NCBI GenBank assembly: GCA_001414345.1
Contig: LLCB01000061.1
Location: 1 to 64,000 of the forward strand
DNA: 64,000 nt
Direction of reading: 5' to 3'
DNA from: Hymenoscyphus infarciens
Lineage: Eukaryota; Ascomycota; Leotiomycetes; Helotiales; Helotiaceae
The notes below the pieces were generated by a model. The model made no database searches and was not told where the DNA came from. It worked only from the letters and a program-made list of their open reading frames with translations. Shown piece after piece: positions 1 to 10,060 of this stretch (the stretch's first letter is position 1; each line of letters starts with the position of its first letter). A program made the position numbers and the translations under genes.

Positions 1-21
1 GGGGGGGGGGGGGGGGGGGGG
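1..21. repeat. G homopolymer at window edge
   Basis: The first 21 bases are all G. This is either a real homopolymer or an assembly edge artefact; a C run of similar length lies at 18950-18964. No function is assigned. Confidence 0.7.
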
Positions 22-470
22 CGAGGAAAATTTTTGGTTGAAAGTTTTTCCTAGCGTGGGTAAGGGGAGTTTAGCAAAAGTAGCAAACAATCCCCCCCCC
101 CCCCCCTCTCTCTCCCTCTCTCTCCCTCTCTCTCTCTCTCCCTCTCTCTCCCTCTCTCTCTCTCTCCCTCTCTTTCTTATTTATCTAGAAATAATAGGAA
201 GAATGCGACATAATAGTAAGGAGACAATAGCGATAGTAAGAGGGTAATGTTACTACTATACACGTGATATATATTTTATTTTCTCTCTCTATTCTCTAAT
301 TAGCTAGTTACTATAGTTAAGACTATCTAATCTAAATATAGTGAGGGGGAAATTAAATTAGAAATTATTCTCTTTTATACTTATAGAAAGTAACATTTTA
401 CGATTTACGATTTCCTATTTGCGATTTAGTCAATCCGACTTTTTGGTGCATTCAGGATGCCGTAACAGGA
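22..470. repeat. Truncated copy of the dispersed inverted-repeat element seen complete at 42289-42925
   Basis: The stretch matches 42545-42935 in the same order: the segment TTTTTCCTAGCGT, a C/CT-rich tract, TTATTTATCTA, ACTATAGTTAAGACT, a direct repeat of CGATTTACGATTT type, and the terminal GGATGCCGTA. Differences are mostly C/T and G/A. Only the right part of the element is inside the window. Just past its end, a 13-base unit beginning CAGGACGCCCTA is present twice (476-501). Confidence 0.7.
91..176 (+). repeat. Polypyrimidine tract (C run then CTCTCTCC microsatellite)
   Basis: About 15 C followed by repeated CTCTCTCC/CTCT units. It lies inside the truncated repeat copy; the homologous place in the 42.6 kb copy is also pyrimidine-rich but shorter, so the tract has expanded here. 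Confidence 0.85.
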
Positions 471-1209
471 CGCCCTACCAGGACGCCCTATCAGCCAAAG
501 TAGAAAGTTACTGGCAGTGCAGAGCACTTCGTAAAAACATTATTTAATCATCTAGTCTCAAAAACTTTAGGGCAATTCAATATCTTATATAGAAAAGGTG
601 AGATGATTGAACGTTGGTTTATCTTTATTATCCGACCCCTTTTGAACAATTAATTAAATTGTTCCAACTTTCTCGCAAAAGATTTAGTTGAGATTTACCT
701 ACGACCGAGAGCCGAATTTCGTATGGGAGCTATCATGAGCTCAAATTAACGGTAAATCATTCCGAGTGTCTTCCTGATATGTTGTAGACAGAACTTAGTT
801 TTGGAGTTTGTTCATGGCTTTTATATGTTGTAATCTCTTACTGTACTGGCTTTTGGACTTGATTAATCTGGACATCCTGAAATGCACTCCACGATGCTTG
901 GAGGTTAGGTAGTTAGCGTCAATTTTTCCCCTATTATTAATTCAATATATACACACAACTCGAAGAGCCAGTCAGATGTTCTTTCACGTGGAAAAAGTGG
1001 GTGTGAGAGTCAGAAGGGGGATAGAGTATTAACACGGTGATGTGGGGGGCAAGGCGGCAAAGGGTTGTCAGAATGCTTTGATTTTCCATACACCAAAAGC
1101 TACAAAAAACGTGCTATGAGACTCAAACCCATGAATTTGAACGCCAGAACTTGTTTCCAATACATCCAAAAAACAATCAAACCCCCTTTTCGTCTGCCCT
1201 TTCAGTCAT
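471..1209. other. Intergenic, no gene seen
   Basis: No open frame with convincing composition or splice structure. A CACGTG hexamer is present at 985-990. This is the 3' flank of the RNase gene. Confidence 0.5.
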
Positions 1210-1664
1210 CTAGCTCGTCCCGGTACATCCCACAAAGTTGTTCCCACTAGCACCAGTATGTGTAATCGCACCAGCAAGCTTGCAAGACGTGTTGATAATA
1301 ACACGATCCGCTCCCGGGCTCCCTTTTTCGTCATTAATAACAATCCCCAAAGTGGCACGCGGAGGAGGAGGGAGGGAATGTACTTACCACCTGTATAAGC
1401 GACTTTACTAGCCAGTATGGGAAACTCTTGGTAAGGACCAGCAACTGAGAAACTGAAACCCTCGTAGTTGTTGTAGGTGTGGGGATAACTAGAGGCAGTT
1501 GTGCCAGCTTGGTAGTAGGAGCAAGCTTTTTGAGCAGCGGTGTTGACTTGAGCAGCAGTGTACGAGGTAGAACCGCATGTCGTTGCAGCCCGTTCTTCAA
1601 TCAAAGGAAGGGCAGTGGAGGTGGAGATGAAAAGCAGTGAGACGAAAGTTGTGAATGTAAACAT
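1210..1664 (-). CDS. Secreted guanyl-specific ribonuclease, RNase T1/N1 family
   Basis: Two exons (1664-1388 and 1322-1210) with a 65-bp GTAAGT...AG intron give 129 residues. Residues 1-18 are a hydrophobic signal peptide, followed by a short LPLIEERA propeptide-like segment and a mature domain of about 103 residues, the usual size for RNase T1. The catalytic set is complete and correctly spaced: Tyr60, His62, Glu80, Arg99 and His114, matching Tyr38/His40/Glu58/Arg77/His92 of RNase T1. The [16 protein letters not shown] and [12 protein letters not shown] blocks are typical. Four cysteines are present. The family cleaves single-stranded RNA 3' of G through a 2',3'-cyclic phosphate. The Met at 1664 was chosen because it starts the signal peptide; an earlier in-frame Met at 1751 would bury it. 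Extracellular RNA scavenging or interaction with another organism is inference. Confidence 0.93.
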
Positions 1665-2335
1665 TTTGAAATAGATAAGAGGGCGTTTGGGTTCTTGAAG
1701 AAGTGGAAATTGAAGGAACGGAGCCTTGAGATATATCTTTCCCAAATGCACTCCTACATCTCGATAAATTATCCTTTATCGATATAAGAGAAACAGTTGA
1801 CCCTTTCCAGTAAACATGCCGCCGCTAATGCATCTGCACAGGATTTAACAGGCTAATTCTCATTCTCAACTGGACAATCCCACTAAGGATGTATGTTTCA
1901 TAAGGATTTCCTACTCAAAGTGGAAGGTATTCATGAATTTATTCTTGGCAGACAGGTCGTGGGATAAAGGTTGGGGGAGAGTTGGTGTGGATTTGAGAAG
2001 GGCTTAAGGGTACCTGGTGGGGTTTCCCAGTTAGGAAGGTGCAACAAGCACCCCGAGGCCCAACAACAGTCCCCCTCCAACACACATGTCGTTTCCCCAC
2101 GCTATGAAGAGGCTGGTTTGCGGCAACCAATTATTAATAGAAAGTCGCTAAGAGCATCGGATCCTTCCGCTCCTCCACTCCGGATTTTGTGACCATGACG
2201 AGCTGCCTTTTTTGGAGGCCCTCCCAGACAAAAGCTCGGAAATATTAGACATCGTGCTTTTTTGAGATATCCTACCTTCGTTACTCACGTCCAATTCCGA
2301 ATTCCAAATTCCCTATCGCATACAAGGTTGCAACA
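1665..2335. promoter_or_regulatory. Divergent intergenic region between RNase and DUF3632 genes
   Basis: 671 bp separate two start codons on opposite strands, so it should hold both promoters. No clear TATA box or known operator was recognised. Confidence 0.4.
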
Positions 2336-3094
2336 ATGGCTTCGCAAGAGTTCAGAGCATTGAAAGCATCTCTGGAAACAGGAGCGAAGCCATCTGAAGC
2401 GGCGCATTCTCTCACAGAGCCTACAAGAAAAGTATTTTCTGAAGGCGCTTCTGAAGGAGATATTGAGGACACGCTTTGGAGGGCCTGGCATGGTGTTATC
2501 GACGTTGCAGCCGGTACTTTCCACAAAGATCAACAGCCGTTGGTGGATATTTTGCTTGCTGTGCAGCACCAAAATATTGGCAAGGATGAAGTTGCCAGTG
2601 AGTGTACGGTATGGGGAAACAAAGTGAAGATTTGGAAGGAGATGCCACTTTTTGGTGCTGCAACAAGGCAGGCGTGGAACAGAGGTGAGTGAGTCGTATG
2701 AAAGTTGGATGGAAGATACTAACTCTTTTCGTTAGCTCCAGGTACAGGCGACAAGGACGATTTCCAACCTGAGCAATGGTCCAACCTGAATGCATTCTTA
2801 GCACGGCTCACCGCTCTCAGTCCATCGATACCAGCTTTCGATTTCTCTCTCTATGCGATATGGTCGTTACGGTCTGCGTTTGAGGGTATAAATGAGGGCT
2901 CTCCTGCAGATATTGAAGCTGCGAAGTTGTGGTTCGTCTATGCCAAGGATATAATAGAGAGAATGAGTGACGAAGAAAAGGTCTTCGATGGGAACAATAG
3001 CAAAATTGCAAGAGGTGGCGATAAATATCGAGAAAAAGAGTGGAACGGCTTCACTCCGCAGAGGTTAGGTATTTGGCAAACTGCTTTGAAATAA
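2336..3094 (+). CDS. DUF3632 domain protein
   Basis: Two exons (2336-2684, 2736-3094) around a 51-bp intron with GTGAGT donor, TACTAAC branch site and TTAG acceptor give 235 residues, the usual size for this family. The sequence is helical and soluble, without signal peptide or membrane segment. The WRAWHGVIDVAAGT...LVDILLAVQ stretch near residues 48-75 and the C-terminal GFTPQRLGIWQTAL, resembling the family's GFS-ERW-FW ending, support DUF3632, a Pezizomycotina-only family of unknown function. I read the end straight through to the TAA at 3092-3094. A second intron from 3063 is possible on GT/AG alone, but it gives a tail unlike the family and has a poor donor. No catalytic motif is visible. 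Confidence 0.72.
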
Positions 3095-4397
3095 TATCAA
3101 TTCAAGACTGTATTTAGCTTTGGTAGACCGAGCACATATGTATTTTGGGGGGATGTTTGCAGTACTGATATTGGCATATGGTATTTTCGAGGTTGAGCTG
3201 TTCCTCCCTCAACCAAATCATCCCAGCGTCCTTCCCCCTCGCCACGACCTAACTCAGAGGCACCCCCAGAGTATGTATCTCATCAGACTCAACATACACC
3301 TTTGTCGGGGATTTCCATAGCACGTTGCACTTGCTCTTGCGCAATTATGGGTTTTTCAAATTACGATAAGAGATGCCGGCAACTAGTTTTGTTTTAGCGC
3401 GGAGCCCTTCCCCGGATAACGAATATCATACATTACGATATTTTCATATGCTATTTCGGGGTCTTTTGGAGGCGAATTTTTGTAAATATGTACTTGAATC
3501 AAGAGGACAGAAAATTCTTGAATAGAGGGAAATGACGCTTATTTCATGTCGCGTACCGTGCCCAACCAATCTTTCACGATTTCCAAGAAGGTGAAGTTTT
3601 TTGTCTAGACTTGCACAGCGGAAGAGTTTTTGATTTCCCGTTCGCCGAGGATTGGGTGTTTCCCCCTCCAAGTTCAACACTTCCTGTTTTCTTTTAACGC
3701 TACATTTCAAGGGTTGAAGTTTAAACTTCGATCACTCAAGATGAAATCATAGCTAGGGGTGTTTTCGATGTGCACAGGAATATTCTGTCGTCGTATGTCA
3801 ACTTGCCACGCCAACAAACACGGGATGAGTTATCTAGTAAATCGTTTACTAGGTTTTAGGACTGAGATTCGCGTGAGTATTAAAACTAAAGCTGTGAAGA
3901 TCTAGGGGTCAGCGCTAGACCAGTCGTTTAATATAAAGGTTCTAAACTTTAAGCGGTTCCTACAAGGTGGCGCGGAGGATCTCCCATTTTACGTAAGAGC
4001 TTACAATAGTGACTAGTTAGTTATCTAGACTCTAGCACGATCTTAGGGTTTGCCAAGATAAGATTGGCGAGAGGGTTTTTAAGATGGTGGATGGTTGTAG
4101 CCGAAAATCAAACTCCGGTTAAGCAGACATGACGCACCTAGTCACGGCAAATGGATATTTCCCAGGAGAGGGCAAAGAGAGGGCAAAGAGTCCAATTCCA
4201 AGATAATGGGGGGGGGCCAGATATGATTCATATTTCATTTTTTACCAAAGAAAAATGGACACCACCATCCAAACGCCCTTACACCATCCCAACCTCCACC
4301 TCACTCCCATAACTCCGCCAAGCTGACTGGACAAAAAATTCTACCCGTGATATCAAAACACTTCAAGACCAAATTGTCTGAATTGTCTGAGACTAGG
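3095..4397. other. Intergenic, no gene seen; short perfect palindrome
   Basis: Open frames here (for example 3444-3710 on the minus strand) lack credible composition. A perfect 8-bp-stem palindrome, CTAGTAAA-TCG-TTTACTAG, lies at 3834-3852. A G run is at about 4208-4215. Confidence 0.45.
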
Positions 4398-5327
4398 TCA
4401 TGACCTCGCCTCGTTCTTAATGTCACCCATACTCTTCTCTTTCTCTGCAGCGACATGATCATGAATTGCAATCTGCTGTCGCAGCTTTGCTACTTCGCTT
4501 TCCAGAGATTTATTCCTTGCTTCGAGTTGCTTTAGTCTCTCTTTAGCCCGTGTCATGACGAGAGATTTTGATGGCTTGGCACGTGCTGTAGAGAATTAAA
4601 TCAGCGAAGAAAAACAAGGGCAGGAGAAACAATCAATGTTGAAGGGGAAGCTTGTGAGAGAACGGAAGTATGAACTTACCATCAGAACTAGTCTCGAAAA
4701 GATAAACAGCCAAATCCGCAATCTTGTCATTCAACCGCTCCCGATAATTTTTCTCCACTACCGTATGTGCTTTCTTCGCAAGTTTTATAGAAGCTTGATC
4801 TGTGGCAGACTGTGTTCTTCGATGGGTCATGCGAACTGCACTCTTTGAAGGCGGAGGGCCCGAAATTGTGTCCCAAGCATAATCTGAATCCTCTTCCTCC
4901 ATAGCCATGTCCTCTTCGTGATCCGCGCTTTCGCTCCGCCGAGAGCGTTTTAGGCTTGCTCTTGGAGGTCCGTATGTCGTTGGAGTGTGCGGGAATGATG
5001 CTTCCGAGGGAAAGTTTGGAATGTGGGGACTTTGCATTGCAGATGAGCAAGAGGATCGTGGGAATTGAGGCGATAGAGGAGATTCAATAGGAAAATATGA
5101 TTGCGGCAGTTCTCGTTGGTTTAGAGCTGCTTGGGTATATTGCCAAATAGGCATTTCACAGCTCATCTTCGACTCCCATGGGGGTAGAGCAGCCATCCAA
5201 TCGTTCTGAGATCACAGTTAGTCAAATCTCGTAAGATGAGATAAACAGTACGTACTCTCCAGTCCTGAACCTCAAGACGCTTGGTTTGGGGGCCAGCAAA
5301 GTAGTCACTCATTGTCATTGGGTCCAT
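4398..5327 (-). CDS. Basic helix-loop-helix leucine-zipper transcription factor, SREBP/Tye7-type basic region
   Basis: Three exons (5327-5256, 5205-4680, 4585-4398) separated by 50- and 94-bp introns encode 261 residues. The N-terminal 150 residues are Pro/Ser-rich with basic (KRSRR) and acidic patches, typical of a regulatory region. The bHLH spans about residues 165-225. The basic region AHTVVEKNYRERLNDKI has the E-box-reading His171, Glu175 and Arg179, but carries Tyr178 where most bHLH proteins have Arg. That Tyr is the hallmark of SREBPs and their fungal relatives, which also read SRE-type sites. A heptad-like zipper (ERLKQLEARNKSLESEVAKL) follows. The loop is interrupted exactly by intron 2. 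No membrane segments follow the zipper, so it would be a soluble nuclear factor and not a membrane-anchored SREBP. Targets are unknown. Confidence 0.87.
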
Positions 5328-6886
5328 GGTGATATTCAGTTGATGATTGCGCGTGATGTGAAGAATGGAAGATGAATTCTGAAAAGATTGGAAATATGTC
5401 TCTTGGATTCGAGGGTATGCAGCCCTCTTATTGCTTGGCCCACTTGGCACCTTTTCGGGTCACTGGCGCCCCCAGAGCTGTCTCCAAGGATCTGGATTCT
5501 ACCCACAAGCCTTCTGAAGAACATTGCATTAAACGTGGCTAAGGCTTCGAATGTGATCAGTGATGCGAGGGAGGACCGAGAGAAAGGCTGCTCTGAAGGG
5601 GCGTATATGGTACACCCCAACGAAAACAAAAGGATCTTATAGCGCCCCCTTTGGCCTTTGGGCGCATGAGAAAGTTTGGCTTGCACAAAAGACCAGATAT
5701 AGCTAGCTGAGAACATGCAAAAGTAGAAGCTTGAGGAATCTGGTAGTGTCCAGAGCCAGTCAAAGTGTTGCCAAGGCAGTAAAAAGGTCTGCCAAGGCAC
5801 GAGAATCTTGCCAGGTATTATATACACCGCATTAAGGTTGAAAGCTAAAGGCTGTCAGCTTGGGCCTTATTGACTAGACCCCGTTTGCATGTCAGAACGA
5901 CTACCATGAAAGGTTCTAGATAAGAAAAGGGCTACTTCACTCCGTAGTATAACGCCGCTCCTGACTTACTTAGTATAGTTTTCTTTAGAGGGGGTTAGAT
6001 CCAGCCCAGCTTCCTCCTAATTAAGCTTGACAAGAGCACGTGGCATAACAAAGGTTGGATTGGTCTTGGTCGTTGTTATTCTTCCTAGTATCCGTCGATT
6101 ATGCACACTGGGCGTATGTCGGGTATCTCGTTGGTCTCGCTTACCAAGTATTGATTTGGCTTAGAGGAGAGGCAGTCATCAGCCGCACACGAGTTATCAT
6201 AGAAAAGGTGCCTGAAAAATTACTCAACCTTCAAATAGAAACTCGGGCCAGGTTTAAGTTATGCCCCTCAACGGAAGTAAAATTTGGAGTCAATACCCCA
6301 CCATATATCCCCACCATCCATATCCGGGGAAGAATCTCCAGACCCCTCTTTTTGTTGAAGCAAAGTTCATGACTCGTACTACTCGTACAACACGAGCTGG
6401 TCTTTAGCCCAGCTCCTTCCACACGCCACAGTTTCCCAAAAGAGACATAGTTAGCCAGCTTCCAGGTTGTCTTAGAGCAGAGAAGTCACGTGTACGGAAT
6501 ATTAAAAAATGCTTGAAGATAATTCGTCGAGGCCAAGTGGCACCAATCGGGATTGTTTCAGCCAAAGTTATAAAGTCTCCAGGCAACCGGCGCTGAGAGT
6601 GAGAAGCCACGTTCTTGGCAGAAAACTTCCACATCAAATTTAGACTTGACAACACATCCGACGGGCTCGAACTTCCTTTAAAACCGCCCAATGATAGGCG
6701 CCACATGAACGGTTCGGAATTGTATCACGCCACCTACTCAAACGCCGCCGGAAAATCCCCAAAATAAACTCCAAGTTGGGAATAGAACACGCTGTTGATA
6801 TTGAATGGAGTCACTCGTGCGAGAGAGGCGTGATAGCGGGGATGCTCGAAAACATGGATTAATTACTATTGAATATTCGACTGGTT
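5328..6886. other. Intergenic region upstream of the bHLH gene, no gene seen
   Basis: About 1.56 kb. It contains the bHLH promoter on the left and the 3' flank of the secreted-protein gene on the right. A GC-rich imperfect hairpin (GCGCCC...GGGCGC) lies near 5642-5666, and one CACGTG at 6037-6042. Open frames at 6055-6372 (+) and 6404-6706 (-) lack recognisable features. Confidence 0.4.
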
Positions 6887-8973
6887 TCATTTAATGGCCA
6901 CGGTTGCAGAGCCCCCAAACTGAGAAGTAATTGTAACACTGCTGCCCTTGTTTTTTACACTGACACTAAGACTGAATGTATTCCCACTTTGTGTCATTGT
7001 AGTTGCACTTATTGGATTTGGCCCGGCCACCGCCATTGAGAGTTTGGCATTTGGATTGTTGCTGAATGCGGATGCTGTCACTGTAATGACACCCCGCTGA
7101 GAATTCTGCGTCGCTGATAAGATAGTGATGGTATCCTTGGGCACCGGTGATGTTGTCGACGCTGCAGTAGAGGAAGTGGTAGAAGTGCTGAGAGTATTTG
7201 GTGGCGACGTTGTGGCGATACTGGCAGAAGTTGAAGTCGAAGAAGGGCTAGCGGCACAGGCTGTAACCGCAGGAGTTGAAGCACCTGGCCATGGACTCAA
7301 CTGGGCAACAATAACCTCGGTAGCTGGAACAGGATAACCGAATGTTCCTGGGACATATGGGCCAGAACCCTGAGCGAGATATGGCATAACTGCATAGGAT
7401 CGGAGTCAGCATTGCCCTTTCTAGAAGTATGCCTGAGGAGGATGAGGAGGAAATAGTGTCTTAGCCCCTGAAACCACCTGGAAGAGGCAAAAAGAACTCG
7501 GAGAACACCCACCATCAAACAAGTTGGGAAACATAGGCGTTCCGAAGGCCGTAAGCTCCGGAAAGGTGTATGAGAAAATTGGCTGGATATATTGGCCGGC
7601 TGTAATGTTGTTCGAGGTTGTCGTAACTCCCGACGTTACCCGAAAACCGACTTGTCTCGTTGCCGGACTTACATCTGTTTTTCCAAGCCTGTAAACTGCT
7701 CTTCCAAGAGGGGCACCGCCTGAAGTGGGTTGCATAAGATTGAGATTCCGTTCAGTGACAGTTCCGGTACAGGAATTAACGTCCAATGCAAACCATTGAA
7801 TTGGAGTTGTAGGATCCGATGACCAGACAACAGCTCGAGTTTCTCCATTGGCCCCACCTTGTGTTGTGACGACAGCATATATTGCTTCTTCGACCCAAAG
7901 ATAAGTTGGTTTTGTCCCCGGGGAAGTCAAGAATTGTAGACTGCAACATGCTAGCGTATATGTTTCTCCTTAGACAACAAGTCAAAAGTGGGCAAGGATA
8001 CAACTTCCTCACGACCACCATGATCAAGAGATCAAAAAAGAGAACGAGTGTAAGAGTTGCATACTTCGCATTCAAGCTGTTAACCTCCAGGCGTCCACCT
8101 ATGAACGTACCAGAGACCTCAACATAGTCTCCTACTAGCAAAGGCACCATCAACCGGGAATCTGGGTCATTAGCCCCGATCGTAGCCGGGTCTTTAAAGG
8201 TGCTAAGATTATATCAGTTGTGGGGTCCTCGTCTAGTATCATTTGATAAGCACTCACAATACGTCCAAGGCTGCGCCATTGGCATCAAGTGGACGGTTTT
8301 TAAATGGGCATAAAGGATCAGAGCTGCTTCTGGGGATGCACATGGGAATTCCAGACTGCATATGAATGCTGGCATTGTCTGGATCTGCTTGCCAAAGCGG
8401 ATTCGCTGTGTAAGGACGGCCGTATCGCCCAATGGGATCATTAATGACACAGTCAGTCCCGCTGTTGATTTGGAAATGACCAGTAACAATATCGATGGAG
8501 GTCACAAATCCCTGAACAGTCTGCGTTGAACGTTGAGCGATGTATACAAGCCCGGCGATAAACTTTCCACCAACTCGATTTCCTACAACCTGCATCGCTT
8601 AGCCAAAGTGTGCTTGAATTCAAGATCTGAGGTGAACTTACATTAGCTTCCCAAGAGATGCCGCCGGGAAGGTTGGCGACTCCATTGTTAAACATCTCGG
8701 GCCATGCCACTGTGATCGACGGCAGAGTGACAAGGAGGTTCTTTGGTACAACAATGACGAGACCATCCACAGTGATGGAACCACCTGCCAAGGGACCTCC
8801 TGGGTCTAAAGACATACTGAAAAGACGTTAGCGATGCCACAATCTGGGCGTTCACATGGTACCTACCTATTGATTGTCCCTATAATGTCAAACGGGCTCG
8901 GGTCGTAGGGAACTTGGCAGTGGACGATTGGCGCAAGCCATAATGATATAACGAGAAAAATATGGCTCAACAT
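6887..8973 (-). CDS. Large secreted protein of unknown function with Ser/Thr linker and C-terminal beta domain
   Basis: Six exons (8973-8867, 8816-8642, 8589-8258, 8202-8065, 7940-7513, 7389-6887) with introns of 50-124 bp and consistent phases give 560 residues. Residues 1-20 are a signal peptide ending VHCQ. The rest is extracellular: about 390 residues rich in Gly, Val, Thr and Asn and predicted beta, with several repeated short motifs of GGS/GG-F/GG-LEV type; then a Ser/Thr/Ala linker near residues 420-460; then a 75-residue beta-rich C-terminal domain. No transmembrane tail or GPI signal is seen. No known catalytic motif was recognised. The intron ending at 8203 uses the TTAG acceptor because the alternative AAAG 9 bases downstream breaks the frame. 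The gene is divergent from the multicopper oxidase, with 1.09 kb between starts, so co-regulation is possible but unproven. Confidence 0.8.
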
Positions 8974-10060
8974 GATAAGCAGTTACAGCTGTAGTTGAAA
9001 GTAGAGGGGAAAGAAAGATCAATAAATGAATCAATTTTACAACCATTCGGTCCATTAGTAGTAAAAGAAAACAACCTTGCCTACTTAATTTTGAGGATCC
9101 GTGTTATCCATGTCATCATGTCAGACTCAAGTTGAGAGGTAAACAAAGCCTGTGGCGCTCATGTTGCCGGAGGCGGTGAGGTCTTCCAAGGAGCCAAATG
9201 TCCGAAGGGTCGCTTAAAGCCTGGGCAATTGCTTGGTTTGAGGCTCTCCACGACTCCGGATCTGGGAATTGAAGTGGGCGTGTTCCTTTTTGGAGGTCCT
9301 GATATCAGAAGCTTGATGCAAGTTGACGAGTGAGGTTAAAACCTAGCTCTCGGCGCCGGAATAATGTTTTTAAGTATCATGTGACCGATACAGACCTACT
9401 ATTTTTCCCGCATCGACAACCACAAGTATATCGTTGTCCATTCTTTCTCGTATACCGAACCCTTCATCCCCTTCTTTTTGCCACATGCTAATGGCTAACG
9501 TAACAACGAGAATACGGATGAGGGGTCTTCCTAGGACATTGGTTCTGATACCTATCATCTCACCTTTAATCGGAGCTGTCAGAGGAACTAGTCACTCTGC
9601 ACTCCTCCCTCCTACGACCTTATGATATGCCTGTTATATTTCTATCGTCGCAGTTGGGCTTATCTGCAGGGTCCAGCCGTCATGAGGCTCTTTTTTATGA
9701 GCCGGCAAGTGTCATGATCTATGGTGCATCGCAGTATTGGAGGCGTGCATATTGACAGACTCAGAGTGTGAGCTTTCTGGATCACTCATTTCAGCCATCA
9801 CGACTTTCTGTGTCATGTCTCCCGTCCACTGTGGCCTTCGCGCTATTTCCATCTCTGCTTTCGCCTCAGCTCCAGGCACATCTGATTGTCTCGATCTTAC
9901 CGATCTGGGTGGTGTGAACGGGTGGTCTACGGGAAGAAAACGAAAAGATTTATTATATATATGACTGCTTGGGCGACCAGGAAGGAACAATTCTTCTCAA
10001 TTATCTCATTACCTTCCTCTGACAAACTCTGAGTATCTTTAATCGACACTTATTTTCACA
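8974..10060. promoter_or_regulatory. Divergent promoter region between secreted orphan and multicopper oxidase
   Basis: 1087 bp between two opposite start codons. A TATATATAT stretch lies about 100 bp upstream of the oxidase ATG. Short open frames inside (9434-9625, 9737-9964) look spurious. Confidence 0.4.
9951..9962 (+). promoter_or_regulatory. TATA-box candidate of the multicopper oxidase gene
   Basis: TATTATATATAT about 100 bp before the start at 10061, followed by a pyrimidine-rich leader. Position and composition fit a fungal core promoter; there is no direct proof. Confidence 0.35.

Noticed and set aside
3063..3320. Second intron and an extra C-terminal exon for the DUF3632 gene
   Set aside because: The GTTAGG donor and missing branch site are poor, and the resulting tail does not resemble the family; the read-through end does.
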